Positions 56,363 to 64,000 of a stretch of DNA of 64,000 nucleotides are shown here, one piece after another. A program made the position numbers and the translations under genes. The number at the start of each line of letters is the position of its first letter. The first letter of the stretch is position 1. The notes beneath the pieces were generated by a model that made no database searches, had not been told where the DNA came from, and was given only the letters and a program-made list of their open reading frames with translations. The stretch comes from Gammaproteobacteria bacterium (GTDB taxonomy: Bacteria; Gemmatimonadota; Gemmatimonadetes; Longimicrobiales; Gaopeijiaceae): NCBI GenBank assembly GCA_028819075.1, contig JAPPMM010000049.1, positions 186,001 through 250,000 on the forward strand, given 5' to 3'.

Positions 56363-58135
56363 ATGCAACTGACCACGCTCGACTGGATCGTCATCGCGCT
56401 GTACGGGCTCACCGCTCTCGCCATCGGCCTCCGCTTCGCCCGGCGCGCGGGGTCCGGGGCCGACGAGTTCTTCCTTTCGGGGCGGAAGCTCCCGTGGTGG
56501 CTGCTGGGCACGTCGATGGTGGCGACCACCTTCTCGACCGACACGCCCAACCTGATTGCGGACTTCGTGCGCGGGGGCGGGGTCGCGCAGAACTGGGCGT
56601 GGTGGGCCTTCCTGATCACCGGGATGTGCACGGTCTTCTTCTACGCGCGCCTGTGGCGGCGGTCCGGCGCGCTGACCGACATCGAGTTCTATGAGCTGCG
56701 CTATTCGGGGCGCGCGGCGGCGTTCCTGCGGGGCTTCCGGGCGCTCTACCTGGGCGTCTTCTACAACGTGATGATCATCGCCACCGTGACGCTCGCGGCG
56801 ACCAAGATCGGCGGCGTACTCCTGGGGCTCGATCCGCTGACCACGGTGCTGATCGCGGGCACGGTGACCATGATCTATTCCGCTACTTCGGGGCTCTGGG
56901 GCGTCGTCGTGACCGACCTCGTACTCTTCGTCGTAGCCATGATCGGATCGGTCGCGGCCGCCGTGTTCGCGCTGCGCCAGCCCGAGGTCGGGGGGCTCGC
57001 GGGGCTCGTCTCGCACCCGGAGCTGCAGTCGGCGATGAACTTCTTCCCCGACTTCTCCGACTGGAGCGTCGCCGCGGGAATCTTCATCATCCCCATCGCG
57101 GTGCAGTGGTGGAGCGCGTGGTATCCGGGGGCCGAGCCGGGGGGCGGAGGCTACGTCGCGCAGCGGATGCTGGCCGCGAAGAACGAGAAGGAATCGATGA
57201 AGGCGACGCTCTGGTTCAACGTCGCGCACTACGGGCTCCGCCCCTGGCCCTGGATCATCGTGGCGCTGTGCTCGATGCTCGTATACCCGGAGCTCTCCGA
57301 CATCCAGGCCCGCTTCCCGGACCTCGATCCCGGGCTGGTGGGCAACGACCTGGCCTATCCGGCCATGCTGGTGTTCCTGCCCGCCGGACTGCTCGGGCTG
57401 GTGGTGGCGTCTCTGGCGGCGGCGTACATGTCCACGATCAGCACCCAGCTCAACTGGGGTTCGTCCTACGTCGTTAGCGACTTCTATCGCCGCTTCGTGA
57501 ACCCGGATGCCAGCCAGCGGCGGCTGGTTGCCGTGGGACGCCTGTCGACCGTCTGGCTTATGGTCCTGGGCGCCTTCATCGCGCTGCAGCTCGACACCGC
57601 GGGGCAGGGGTTCCAGATCCTGCTCCAGATCGGGGCCGGTACCGGGCTCATCTTCCTGCTGCGCTGGTTCTGGTACCGCGTGAACGTGTGGAGCGAGCTC
57701 GCCGGGATGACGATCTCGTTCATGGTGGCCGTCTACTTCGCCTGGGTGCACGGGGCGCTGGGACTGGCGCCGCTGCCGGCGTGGACGCAGCTCGTGATCG
57801 GCGTGGCGGTCACGACGGTCGGCTGGCTCGGGGTGACGTTCCTTACGGCGCCCGCCGATTCGGAGACGCTGCAGGGCTTCTACGACAGGATCCGGCCGAT
57901 GGGGGCGGGATGGCGGCGGGTCGTCGACGTGGGCGACGGGCCGCGCGAATCGGGGTCCGTCACGGCGGCCTTCCTCGCCTGGTTCCTCGGGTGCGTGCTG
58001 GTCTACGCGGCGCTCTTCGGGACGGGATACCTGCTGTACGGGCAGGGCGTGGCGGCGGTGGCTGCGCTGGCGATCTCGGCCGGGGCGGGAATCTGGCTCT
58101 TCCGGCTGCTGCCGAAGTTGGGCTATTCGGATTGA
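56363..58135 (+). CDS. Sodium:solute symporter (SSS family)
   Basis: A 590-residue transporter with about 14 hydrophobic helices, starting at ATG 56363, six bases after the previous gene. Family segments: GADEFFLSGRKLPWWLLGTS, STDTPNLIADFVRGGGVAQN and VASLAAAYMSTISTQLNWGS, the last with the sodium-binding-type Ser/Thr. Position between the nucleotidyltransferase and galactokinase indicates sugar uptake, possibly galactose. Its stop overlaps the galactokinase start. Confidence 0.9.
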   Translation: MQLTTLDWIVIALYGLTALAIGLRFARRAGSGADEFFLSGRKLPWWLLGTSMVATTFSTDTPNLIADFVRGGGVAQNWAWWAFLITGMCTVFFYARLWRRSGALTDIEFYELRYSGRAAAFLRGFRALYLGVFYNVMIIATVTLAATKIGGVLLGLDPLTTVLIAGTVTMIYSATSGLWGVVVTDLVLFVVAMIGSVAAAVFALRQPEVGGLAGLVSHPELQSAMNFFPDFSDWSVAAGIFIIPIAVQWWSAWYPGAEPGGGGYVAQRMLAAKNEKESMKATLWFNVAHYGLRPWPWIIVALCSMLVYPELSDIQARFPDLDPGLVGNDLAYPAMLVFLPAGLLGLVVASLAAAYMSTISTQLNWGSSYVVSDFYRRFVNPDASQRRLVAVGRLSTVWLMVLGAFIALQLDTAGQGFQILLQIGAGTGLIFLLRWFWYRVNVWSELAGMTISFMVAVYFAWVHGALGLAPLPAWTQLVIGVAVTTVGWLGVTFLTAPADSETLQGFYDRIRPMGAGWRRVVDVGDGPRESGSVTAAFLAWFLGCVLVYAALFGTGYLLYGQGVAAVAALAISAGAGIWLFRLLPKLGYSD

Positions 58136-59385
58136 GCGGTGAATTGCGCAGCCGCGATGCCGTCCGCTGGCGAGCGATCGCCCCCGGCCGCGTCAACCTG
58201 ATCGGCGAACACACCGACTACAACGGCCTGCCGGTCTTTCCCATCGCCATCGACCGGGACGTCCGTATCGAGTTCCGGGTCGTGGACGATCCGGTGGTGC
58301 GACTGGACAGCCCGTCGGCCCGTTTCGCGCCGTTCGCGTTTCAGCTGAAACGTCCCATCGAGGCAGCAGCGCAGGGAGACTGGTCCAACTACGTGCGCGC
58401 CGCCGCTCGGGGACTGCTCGAGCACGGGATCTCGCTGGAGCGAGGCATCGAAGGAACCGTGTCCGGCGACGTGCCGATCGCATCGGGGCTGTCGTCGTCG
58501 TCCGCGCTGGTGGTGGCCTCGGCGCTTGCGCTGCTGAAGGCGAACGGGGTGGACGTTGGCGACGGGGCGCCGCGAGGCGATGGGGCTCGGGCCCTGTCGC
58601 GCCTCGAGCTCGCGGCCCTCATGGCGCGTGCCGAGCGCTTCGTCGGCCTCGAAGGGGGCGGGATGGATCAGGCCGCGTGTCTTCACGGGGTCGCCGGACA
58701 CGCCCTCCGCATCGAATTCGACCCGTTGCGGGTGACCCCGGTACGCGTGCCCAAGGGATGGCGGTGGGTGGTGGCGTCGTCGCTGGTCCGGGCGGAGAAG
58801 TCCGCGGGCGCGCGCGACATGTATAACGAGAGGGCGCGGCAGTGCCGGGAGGCGCTGGCAGCGTCGGTCGGCGCCGTGGCGGGAGGCCGGGCGGCCAACT
58901 CCGGCAACCGCGCAACCAACACCGCGCCTGCGTACAGCGACTTGGTCTCAGCGGCCGACCCCGACGGCCTGCTCCGCCGCGTCCGCCGGATCCTCTCCCC
59001 CGTACTGTTTCGCCGATTCCGACACGTGGTCACGGAGGGCCGCCGGGTGGCCCTCGCGGAGCAGGCCATGCGCGGCGGCGACCTGCACCGCTTCGGCGAC
59101 CTCATGGTGCAGTCGCACGAAAGCCTCCGCGACGACTACGAGGTGAGCACGGATGAGTTGGACGCCATTGTAGCGGTGGCGCTGGAGGCGGGTGCAGCGG
59201 GTGCACGCCTCACCGGCGCCGGCTTCGGTGGCTGCGCCGTCGCCCTCTGCGACGACAGCACCGTCGAACCGGTCATGGAAGCGCTGACCGCGCGCTTCTA
59301 CGAGCCGCGTCTGGGCGGGCCACCCACCACCGACATGCTGTTCGTCGGGAAACCGAGCGCCGGGGCGCGAGCCGAATCACCCTGA
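58132..59385 (+). CDS. galK: Galactokinase (GHMP kinase)
   Basis: A 417-residue GHMP kinase that phosphorylates galactose with ATP. RAIAPGRVNLIGEHTDYNGL is the galactokinase signature, VPIASGLSSSSALVVASAL is the ATP-binding motif 2 and RLTGAGFGGCAVALC is motif 3. TTG 58132, overlapping the symporter stop (TTGA), is chosen as the only start near the expected N-terminus; TTG 58144 is an alternative. A repeat copy with the core CGTTTCAGCTGAAACG falls inside the gene at 58335-58361 and encodes FQLKRPIE. Last gene of a sugar uptake and activation run. Confidence 0.92.
   Translation: MSGELRSRDAVRWRAIAPGRVNLIGEHTDYNGLPVFPIAIDRDVRIEFRVVDDPVVRLDSPSARFAPFAFQLKRPIEAAAQGDWSNYVRAAARGLLEHGISLERGIEGTVSGDVPIASGLSSSSALVVASALALLKANGVDVGDGAPRGDGARALSRLELAALMARAERFVGLEGGGMDQAACLHGVAGHALRIEFDPLRVTPVRVPKGWRWVVASSLVRAEKSAGARDMYNERARQCREALAASVGAVAGGRAANSGNRATNTAPAYSDLVSAADPDGLLRRVRRILSPVLFRRFRHVVTEGRRVALAEQAMRGGDLHRFGDLMVQSHESLRDDYEVSTDELDAIVAVALEAGAAGARLTGAGFGGCAVALCDDSTVEPVMEALTARFYEPRLGGPPTTDMLFVGKPSAGARAESP
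58335..58361 (+). repeat. 27-bp repeat with palindromic core (copy in galK)
   Basis: Identical over 27 bp to 61274-61300; the core CGTTTCAGCTGAAACG (58337-58352) is a perfect 16-bp palindrome, followed by TCCCATCGA. This copy is inside coding DNA. Confidence 0.75.
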
Positions 59386-59631
59386 CCGGGCTCCGCGCGT
59401 CTTCACGATTGTATCCCCTTCGCCGCGGCTCGGGAAGGCGTGCCGGGACGCAGAAACCGCATGCCGCAAGGGTGCAGAGGGTAGCCATCGCCCATCACAC
59501 TCTTGGCACTACAAATCTTGGCATAGATAGCAAAAAATGTTAGTATCGCAAATAATCGTATCAAAAAAAGGTGAGCCGATTCTCTGCGAACGTCGCCTTG
59601 GGCGTCACTTGCACAGGTAATTGTACTATCC
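59386..59631 (+). promoter_or_regulatory. AT-rich promoter region of the AbiE module
   Basis: A 246-bp region in which 59495-59570 is AT-rich. TTGGCA (59518-59523), 17 bases and TAGTAT (59541-59546) form a good sigma70-type promoter. A second TTGGCA at 59503-59508 makes a direct repeat spaced 15 bp, possibly an AbiEi operator. The abiEi ATG has no ribosome-binding site nearby. Confidence 0.5.
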
Positions 59632-60414
59632 ATGTTCGCTCGTGATTACGTCGCCGACATGGCGGCGCGGGGACGACATCATTTCACGACCGACGAGGCC
59701 GTCGGCGCGATTCGCAGCCCCAGGAGCGCCGTTCGAGCGCAGTTGCGGCGGCTGAAGGCACGTGGCGTCATCGCCGAGCCCATTCGCGGCTTCAACATCA
59801 TCGTCCCGGCCGAGTACAGGAGTCGCGGCTGTCTGCCTGCCGAGCAGTTCATTCCCCAGTTGATGGATCTTGCCGGCGAACCGTACTACTTCGCCCTGCT
59901 CAGCGCGGCGGAGCGATACGGGGCGGCGCACCAGCGGCCGCAAGTCGTCCAGGTGATGGCTCGCAGGAACCGCGCGGCAATCGAGTGCGGGCAGGTGCGC
60001 GTCGTGTTCGTCGCCCGCCATGACCTCGGCCGGATGTTCGTGAAGGAGTTCAATACGCCTCGGGGCTTGGCTCGCTACTCGACTCCCGAGGTAACCGCGC
60101 TGGAGCTCGTCGGCTACCCGAGCCACGCCGGCGGCATTGCCAACGTCGCAACGGTCCTGCGCGATCTTGCGGAGGAGATGGAGGCGGACGCCCTCGCGCG
60201 GGCAGCACATCTCTCCCCGGTGAGTTGGTCGCAGCGCCTGGGATACCTCCTTGAGCGCTTCGGCGAATCAGACCTGGTTGATACGCTGCTGCCCTTCGTC
60301 GAGGAACAGGCTCGCAGCTACACCCCGTTACGCCGCGCGGCGCCGAACACCGGAGCTGGGCGAGACGCGACCTGGAAACTCATCGTGAACGTCGTCATAG
60401 AAACAGACGGATGA
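59632..60414 (+). CDS. abiEi: AbiEi-family type IV antitoxin
   Basis: A 260-residue protein. The N-terminal winged helix (RHHFTTDEAVGAIRSPRSAV, RGVIAEPIRGFNIIVPAEYR) binds DNA; the C-terminal part (TPRGLARYSTPEVTALELVG) is the AbiEi antitoxin domain. In type IV systems the antitoxin does not bind the toxin directly, and it represses its own operon. The stop overlaps the toxin ATG (ATGA). The module acts against phage by abortive infection or stabilises DNA. Confidence 0.9.
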   Translation: MFARDYVADMAARGRHHFTTDEAVGAIRSPRSAVRAQLRRLKARGVIAEPIRGFNIIVPAEYRSRGCLPAEQFIPQLMDLAGEPYYFALLSAAERYGAAHQRPQVVQVMARRNRAAIECGQVRVVFVARHDLGRMFVKEFNTPRGLARYSTPEVTALELVGYPSHAGGIANVATVLRDLAEEMEADALARAAHLSPVSWSQRLGYLLERFGESDLVDTLLPFVEEQARSYTPLRRAAPNTGAGRDATWKLIVNVVIETDG

Positions 60415-61235
60415 TCCCCCGGGACTACATCACGTCCTGGCGTGTCCACGCGCCCTGGGCCACGGACGCGCAGGTCGAGCAGGATCTCGTTATCAGCCGG
60501 GCGCTTGTCGAGCTGTTTCGAGTGCCCAATCTGGCCAGCGCGCTCGCCTTTCGCGGGGGCACGGCGCTATACAAACTGCACCTGACGCCACCTCCCCGAT
60601 ACTCGGAGGACATCGATCTCGTACAGGTTGGCGCGGAGCCGATCGGCGATACGCTCAACCTCATGCGGCCGGTACTCGATCCGTGGTTGGGCCCGCCCCG
60701 GTGGAAGCTCAAGGAGGAAGGCGTCAACCTCTTGTACCGATTCGAGTCGGAGGATCAGCCACCGCTGAGGCTCCGCCTGAAGATCGAGATCAATACCCGC
60801 GAACATTTCACGGAGCTTGGACTCCAAAGGGTGCCGCTTGACGTCGATAGCCGCTGGTTCGGCGGGTCCGCGGGAGTAACCACGTACACACTCGACGAGC
60901 TTCTCGGAACCAAACTCAGGGCGCTCTACCAGCGGAAGAAGGGGCGCGACCTGTTCGACCTATGGCATGCCCTGGACACGGGTCGGGTCGACGTACCCAG
61001 GGTGATCGCCTGCTTCCTGCGCTACATGGCTGAGGGCGGTCACTCCGCGACTCGTGCGCAATTCGAGGAGAACATGGAGGGGAAGCGCGGGCTCCCCGAC
61101 TTCCGCGAGGACATGGGTCCGTTGCTTCGCCCGGGGCTCCTCTGGGATGTCGACGTTGCCATGAACACGGTTCTCGAGCGCATCATCGCCTTCCTGCCGG
61201 GCGATCCGTGGAAGGGCTTGTCGCAGCCCCACTGA
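60411..61235 (+). CDS. abiEii: AbiEii nucleotidyltransferase toxin
   Basis: A 274-residue protein of the nucleotidyltransferase toxin family (AbiEii). The active-site segment AFRGGTALYKLH then RYSEDIDLV has the GG(S/T) loop and the DxD-type metal Asp, and LDELLGTKLRALYQRKKGRD matches the later conserved Lys/Asp helix. Known members transfer nucleotides to tRNA or RNA acceptors. All motifs appear intact. A 27-bp repeat begins about 38 bp after the stop. Confidence 0.9.
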   Translation: MIPRDYITSWRVHAPWATDAQVEQDLVISRALVELFRVPNLASALAFRGGTALYKLHLTPPPRYSEDIDLVQVGAEPIGDTLNLMRPVLDPWLGPPRWKLKEEGVNLLYRFESEDQPPLRLRLKIEINTREHFTELGLQRVPLDVDSRWFGGSAGVTTYTLDELLGTKLRALYQRKKGRDLFDLWHALDTGRVDVPRVIACFLRYMAEGGHSATRAQFEENMEGKRGLPDFREDMGPLLRPGLLWDVDVAMNTVLERIIAFLPGDPWKGLSQPH

Positions 61236-61273
61236 GTTCAGGCCGCAGTCCCGAAGGCCAGCGAATCCGGGAA

Positions 61274-61300
61274 CGCGTTTCAGCTGAAACGTCCCATCGA
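61274..61300 (+). repeat. 27-bp repeat with palindromic core (intergenic copy)
   Basis: Same 27 bp as 58335-58361, here between the AbiEii stop and the convergent propeller gene stop at 61307. The palindromic core can form a hairpin and may act as a terminator for both genes. Confidence 0.7.
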
Positions 61301-61306
61301 AGCCGA

Positions 61307-62539
61307 TCAGGGCTTCGCCAGCCGCAGAACCTGCGGATGCTCGACGTCGTCGACATCGCGCCGCACCCCGAACACCTCGTCGGCCCCCACCCGCATCAGC
61401 TCGAAGCGCGCCGGCGTTTCGACGACTCCGAGCCACGCCCCAGACGAGTCCAGCACGTACCACTCCTGCGGTTCGTCGCGCCGGGCGAGGCCGAGGTACT
61501 CGCCCGCCCACACATTCCCGTCGGCATCCACAATCATGCGCTGATAGGCCGGCTTCTCGGTGGGCTCGGGCAGGCGAGCCATGAAATCCCGAATGAAGGG
61601 ACTGGGATCGGGTCCCAGCCACTCCTCCCTCTCACGGTCCACTTCCGCGCTGGACACGGTCAGCGGAACTCCGGGGATCCTCGCGATCAGGCGCAGCTCC
61701 CCGGTTCCGCCGTCGACGATCGAGTACTCGAGCGCGTCGGCCGTGCCCATTGCGATGCGCCCCTCGCCGTCCGGCACCGCGTGGGGCAGCCGGCCCATGA
61801 TCGGGATGTCGTCCCCTTCGGTGACGATGAAGTTCTCGTATCCGGGAAGGCTCGTGACCGAGTCGGCCGACATCCGATCCTCCGACAACCGAACGACATT
61901 GACCGGGGGGCGCAGTACACCCGCGCTTCGTCTCTCCTCATCCGTGCCTGGCGCCAGGTCCAGTCCCCAGACCACGTCCGAGGGCAGGGGATGCCGAACC
62001 GGAGAGACCCCCTCCGGCATCCGAAACGAAGACGTCAGCCCCGATCCCAGGTCGAACTCCGCGCCGCTTCCCCCCGCGGCCCGGTCCAGCGCCACGAGTC
62101 GTCCGTCGGGCTTCAGGACGACGGTCCAGAGAGAGCGAAACTCGCCCGGCCCCTCGCCCGGCCCGCCGAAGGCGCGGACGAATCGCCCGGTCGCATCGTA
62201 GATCCGGACCTGCTGGGACGCGCCGTCGGCCACGGCCAGATGCCCGGATCCCGCGCGCAGCACATCCCTTACGCGAAAGAAGGTGTGCATTTCGCCCGAG
62301 CCGGCCCGGGCGAGGTCGAGGATCGGCTCCTCCTCGATCCGCCAGGCGTCACGCTCGGCCCACAACGGCGCAACCGATTCGACGATCGTTACCCCGAGGC
62401 TGTCGCGCGACGTGTTCGTGGAGACGGGGGCCGCTTCGCAGCCGGCAACCGCGGTCGTGGCCAGGGCCAGGATCGCGCACCGCGCGTACCGCCGCCGCAG
62501 CTCTCGCCGGAGTGCGCCGAGACCCGGTTGTCGCTTCAT
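61307..62539 (-). CDS. 6-bladed beta-propeller lipoprotein
   Basis: A 410-residue protein with lipobox AVAGC. Propeller strands: SGHLAVADGASQQVRIYDAT, GPGEGPGEFRSLWTVVL and AYQRMIVDADGNVWAGEYLG. The GPGEGPGEF loop is typical of 6-bladed propeller lipoproteins abundant in Gemmatimonadota and Bacteroidota; no reaction is known. ATG 62539 overlaps the SAP/DUF6434 stop (ATGA), so it is co-translated with that gene. Confidence 0.8.
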   Translation of the reverse strand: MKRQPGLGALRRELRRRYARCAILALATTAVAGCEAAPVSTNTSRDSLGVTIVESVAPLWAERDAWRIEEEPILDLARAGSGEMHTFFRVRDVLRAGSGHLAVADGASQQVRIYDATGRFVRAFGGPGEGPGEFRSLWTVVLKPDGRLVALDRAAGGSGAEFDLGSGLTSSFRMPEGVSPVRHPLPSDVVWGLDLAPGTDEERRSAGVLRPPVNVVRLSEDRMSADSVTSLPGYENFIVTEGDDIPIMGRLPHAVPDGEGRIAMGTADALEYSIVDGGTGELRLIARIPGVPLTVSSAEVDREREEWLGPDPSPFIRDFMARLPEPTEKPAYQRMIVDADGNVWAGEYLGLARRDEPQEWYVLDSSGAWLGVVETPARFELMRVGADEVFGVRRDVDDVEHPQVLRLAKP

Positions 62540-63177
62540 CGCTTTATCCCGTCTTCGATCGCAGCCTCGGGACCTCTACTCGGCTTAAGAACCGCATACG
62601 CCTCGTACGTCTTCGGTCCGGGGACGGACTTGATGCGTTTCCAGGCCGCCACGGCATCGGCCCGGGTCTTGCCCTTGTTCGCCGGGTCTGCCCAGAAATC
62701 CGTGACGAAGTTGTTGAATCGACCGGCGGGGATCCGCGGAAAGCGGCCCTCCCAACGCATAAGCTCCAACAATCGATTGCCGAGGTCCGCGTAGGTGATG
62801 CGCTGGCCTGCCCGAAGTTGCGTACGGCGCCATTCGTTGAGCCGGTACCACTGGCCCGACTTGTCTTTTTGCTGGGGGTCGCGCGCGCGCGCGAGGTCTC
62901 GCAGAAAGTCCTTCGTCCTGCGGTCGTCGACGTAGTCCCGGACGATAGTCTCCGCCGCCAGCCTGTCGCGCGACTTGCCGGACCGGCGATCAGGCTCGGG
63001 TTTGGCCAGGGGAACCGTCCCTGTTCGAAGGAACTCCCGGATAAGCGCCTCAAGCTCGAGCTTCCGCCGTCGGCCGACGGCAATGCCGAGTTGGCGCGCG
63101 AAGGTCTTGAGTTCCGCGGCATAGAAGTAGTTGTCGTCGAACTCCTCGACCGACATGCCCGCATGGAGCTTCGCCAT
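62536..63177 (-). CDS. SAP-like/DUF6434-domain protein
   Basis: A 213-residue cytosolic protein. The N-terminal SAP-type helices (NYFYAAELKTFARQLGIAVG, KLELEALIREFLRTG) are of the nucleic-acid-binding kind, and the C-terminal half (RTKDFLRDLARARDPQQKDK, GRFPRIPAGRFNNFVTDF) matches the DUF6434-type extension as I remember it. No enzyme motif is visible. The start abuts the M20 peptidase stop without a gap and the stop overlaps the propeller gene. Why a DNA-binding protein is linked to them is unknown. Confidence 0.7.
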   Translation of the reverse strand: MAKLHAGMSVEEFDDNYFYAAELKTFARQLGIAVGRRRKLELEALIREFLRTGTVPLAKPEPDRRSGKSRDRLAAETIVRDYVDDRRTKDFLRDLARARDPQQKDKSGQWYRLNEWRRTQLRAGQRITYADLGNRLLELMRWEGRFPRIPAGRFNNFVTDFWADPANKGKTRADAVAAWKRIKSVPGPKTYEAYAVLKPSRGPEAAIEDGIKR

Positions 63178-64000
63178 CTACGCGGGCCCCACCAGCTCCA
63201 GCGCCGCCAGCGCCAGCACCTGCGTGCTCGCCACGAGGTCGTCCACGGAGCAGGACTCGTCCGGCTGGTGGGCCTCCTCGAGGGGTCCGGGGCCGTAGGC
63301 CACGCAGTGCTCGATGCCGGCGATGCGGTCGAAGTGCTTCTGGTCGTAGGTGCCGGGACTGGCCACGAGTTCGGCGGGCCGGCCGGCTACCGTTTCCACC
63401 GCCCGGGACAGGGCAGCCACGAGCGGCGACCCGGGGGGCGCGGAAGTCGGATGGACCACCATGCGCTCCTCGATGGTGAAACGGCGTCCGGGGTCGGCGT
63501 CCTCCACCGAGCCGACCAGGCGCGCGATCTCGGCGCGGACCTCCTCGAAGGGCTCCTCGGGGATGAAACGGCGGTCGATGGTGGCGACGCAGCGGTCGGC
63601 CACGCAGGGCGACTGGGTTGGTTCGCCGGCCTGACCGCCGGTGATCGCATTGACGTTCAGGGAGGGGCGCCTGGAGGGCTCCGGCACGATGGGCAGCGCT
63701 GACTTGCGGGTGGCCAGCTCGGGGAGGAGCCGGGTTCGAAGGGCTTCCAGAAGGGCGCCCATGTCTTCGATGGCGCTGCGTCCCAGATGGCTCATGCTCC
63801 CGTGGGCGATGTGGCCGTGCGCGACGATGTCGAACCAGTAGACGCCCCGGTGTCCCAGGCACACTCGGGTGGGCCCGAACGGCTCGGGGATGATCGCGTA
63901 TTGGGTATGGTCGCTCGAGATGATCCCGGTCTCGCAGAGGTGGGCCACGCCCGCGAAGCCGCCGCTCTCCTCGTCCACGGTGGCGCTGATGTCCACGGCT
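63178..64000 (-). CDS. M20-family metallopeptidase (ArgE/DapE-like), 5' truncated
   Basis: The last about 274 residues of an M20 peptidase; the gene begins beyond the right end of the window. The segment SATVDEESGG holds the catalytic Glu-Glu pair, and a dimerisation domain follows (VYWFDIVAHGHIAHGSMSHL, with the His, and CVATIDRRFIPEEPFEEVRA). A terminal Asp/His region QKHFDRIAG occurs where the last metal ligand is expected. M20 enzymes remove acyl groups or cut dipeptides. Co-directional with the SAP and propeller genes. Confidence 0.85.
   Translation of the reverse strand, partial: AVDISATVDEESGGFAGVAHLCETGIISSDHTQYAIIPEPFGPTRVCLGHRGVYWFDIVAHGHIAHGSMSHLGRSAIEDMGALLEALRTRLLPELATRKSALPIVPEPSRRPSLNVNAITGGQAGEPTQSPCVADRCVATIDRRFIPEEPFEEVRAEIARLVGSVEDADPGRRFTIEERMVVHPTSAPPGSPLVAALSRAVETVAGRPAELVASPGTYDQKHFDRIAGIEHCVAYGPGPLEEAHQPDESCSVDDLVASTQVLALAALELVGPA

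Noticed and set aside
58123..58701. Minus-strand open frame over galK with the phrase DGTFQLKR, also seen at 61277
   Set aside because: The shared phrase comes from the 27-bp DNA repeat, not from related proteins.

Overview
The window is a high-GC bacterial chromosome segment with tightly packed genes on both strands and no rRNA, tRNA, CRISPR array or insertion sequence that I can see. The protein mix (several secreted S9, M28, M24, M20 and M10-type peptidases, TonB receptor plus DUF4249-like lipoprotein, many 6-bladed propeller and FG-GAP lipoproteins, TRAP and sodium symporters, large malic enzyme) fits a heterotrophic, peptide-using Gemmatimonadota-type bacterium. That assignment is inference from gene content and codon style, not from a marker gene.

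Layout. 1-8421: end of an outer-membrane barrel gene, a secreted PQQ-type sugar dehydrogenase, a matrixin-like metalloprotease, a two-RCK potassium channel, glutamate dehydrogenase and a DPP4-like S9 peptidase. 8445-8912: hicB with a frameshifted hicA. 9232-13519: Tat-exported aldo/keto reductase, peroxiredoxin, two-domain VOC protein, M28 peptidase. 13693-22076: a co-directional run katG, SDR, TRAP dctP, AlkD-type DNA glycosylase, dctQ, dctM, DHA2-type MFS exporter. 22165-26943: FG-GAP protein, a minus-strand hicB-hicA-higA-DUF1801 cassette, and a cytochrome c/propeller lipoprotein; the two flanking secreted genes share a similar leader.

26980-34671: a five-gene minus-strand run (gamma-butyrobetaine-dioxygenase-like enzyme, MTHFR-like protein, serine hydrolase, TonB receptor, DUF4249-like lipoprotein) divergent from an HD-domain PhnZ/TmpB-like protein. 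This resembles a quaternary-amine or aminophosphonate catabolic locus and is the most interesting metabolic cluster here. 34672-40536: convergent spacer with regularly spaced repeats, a TonB-like anchored hypothetical, an SLC13 transporter, a nuclease-fold membrane protein, a plug-only CarboxypepD_reg protein and a glutamate/dicarboxylate symporter.

40537-50848: minus-strand run of S9 peptidase, VOC, SRPBCC, malic enzyme, M24 peptidase and a frameshifted M28 peptidase, with a divergent serpin lipoprotein. 50912-54054: AAA/DUF4143 ATPase, a strikingly AT-rich spacer, DinB-family protein and a propeller lipoprotein. 54161-59385: a sugar module (epimerase, nucleotidyltransferase, sodium:solute symporter, galactokinase). 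59632-61235: AbiEi/AbiEii type IV toxin-antitoxin. 61307-end: propeller lipoprotein, SAP/DUF6434 protein and a truncated M20 peptidase.

Non-coding signals worth attention are a roughly 66-bp element present twice in opposite orientation (about 16731-16799 and 35875-35942), a 27-bp identical repeat with a palindromic core (58335-58361 and 61274-61300), and three direct repeats at exact 23-bp spacing (34735-34793).
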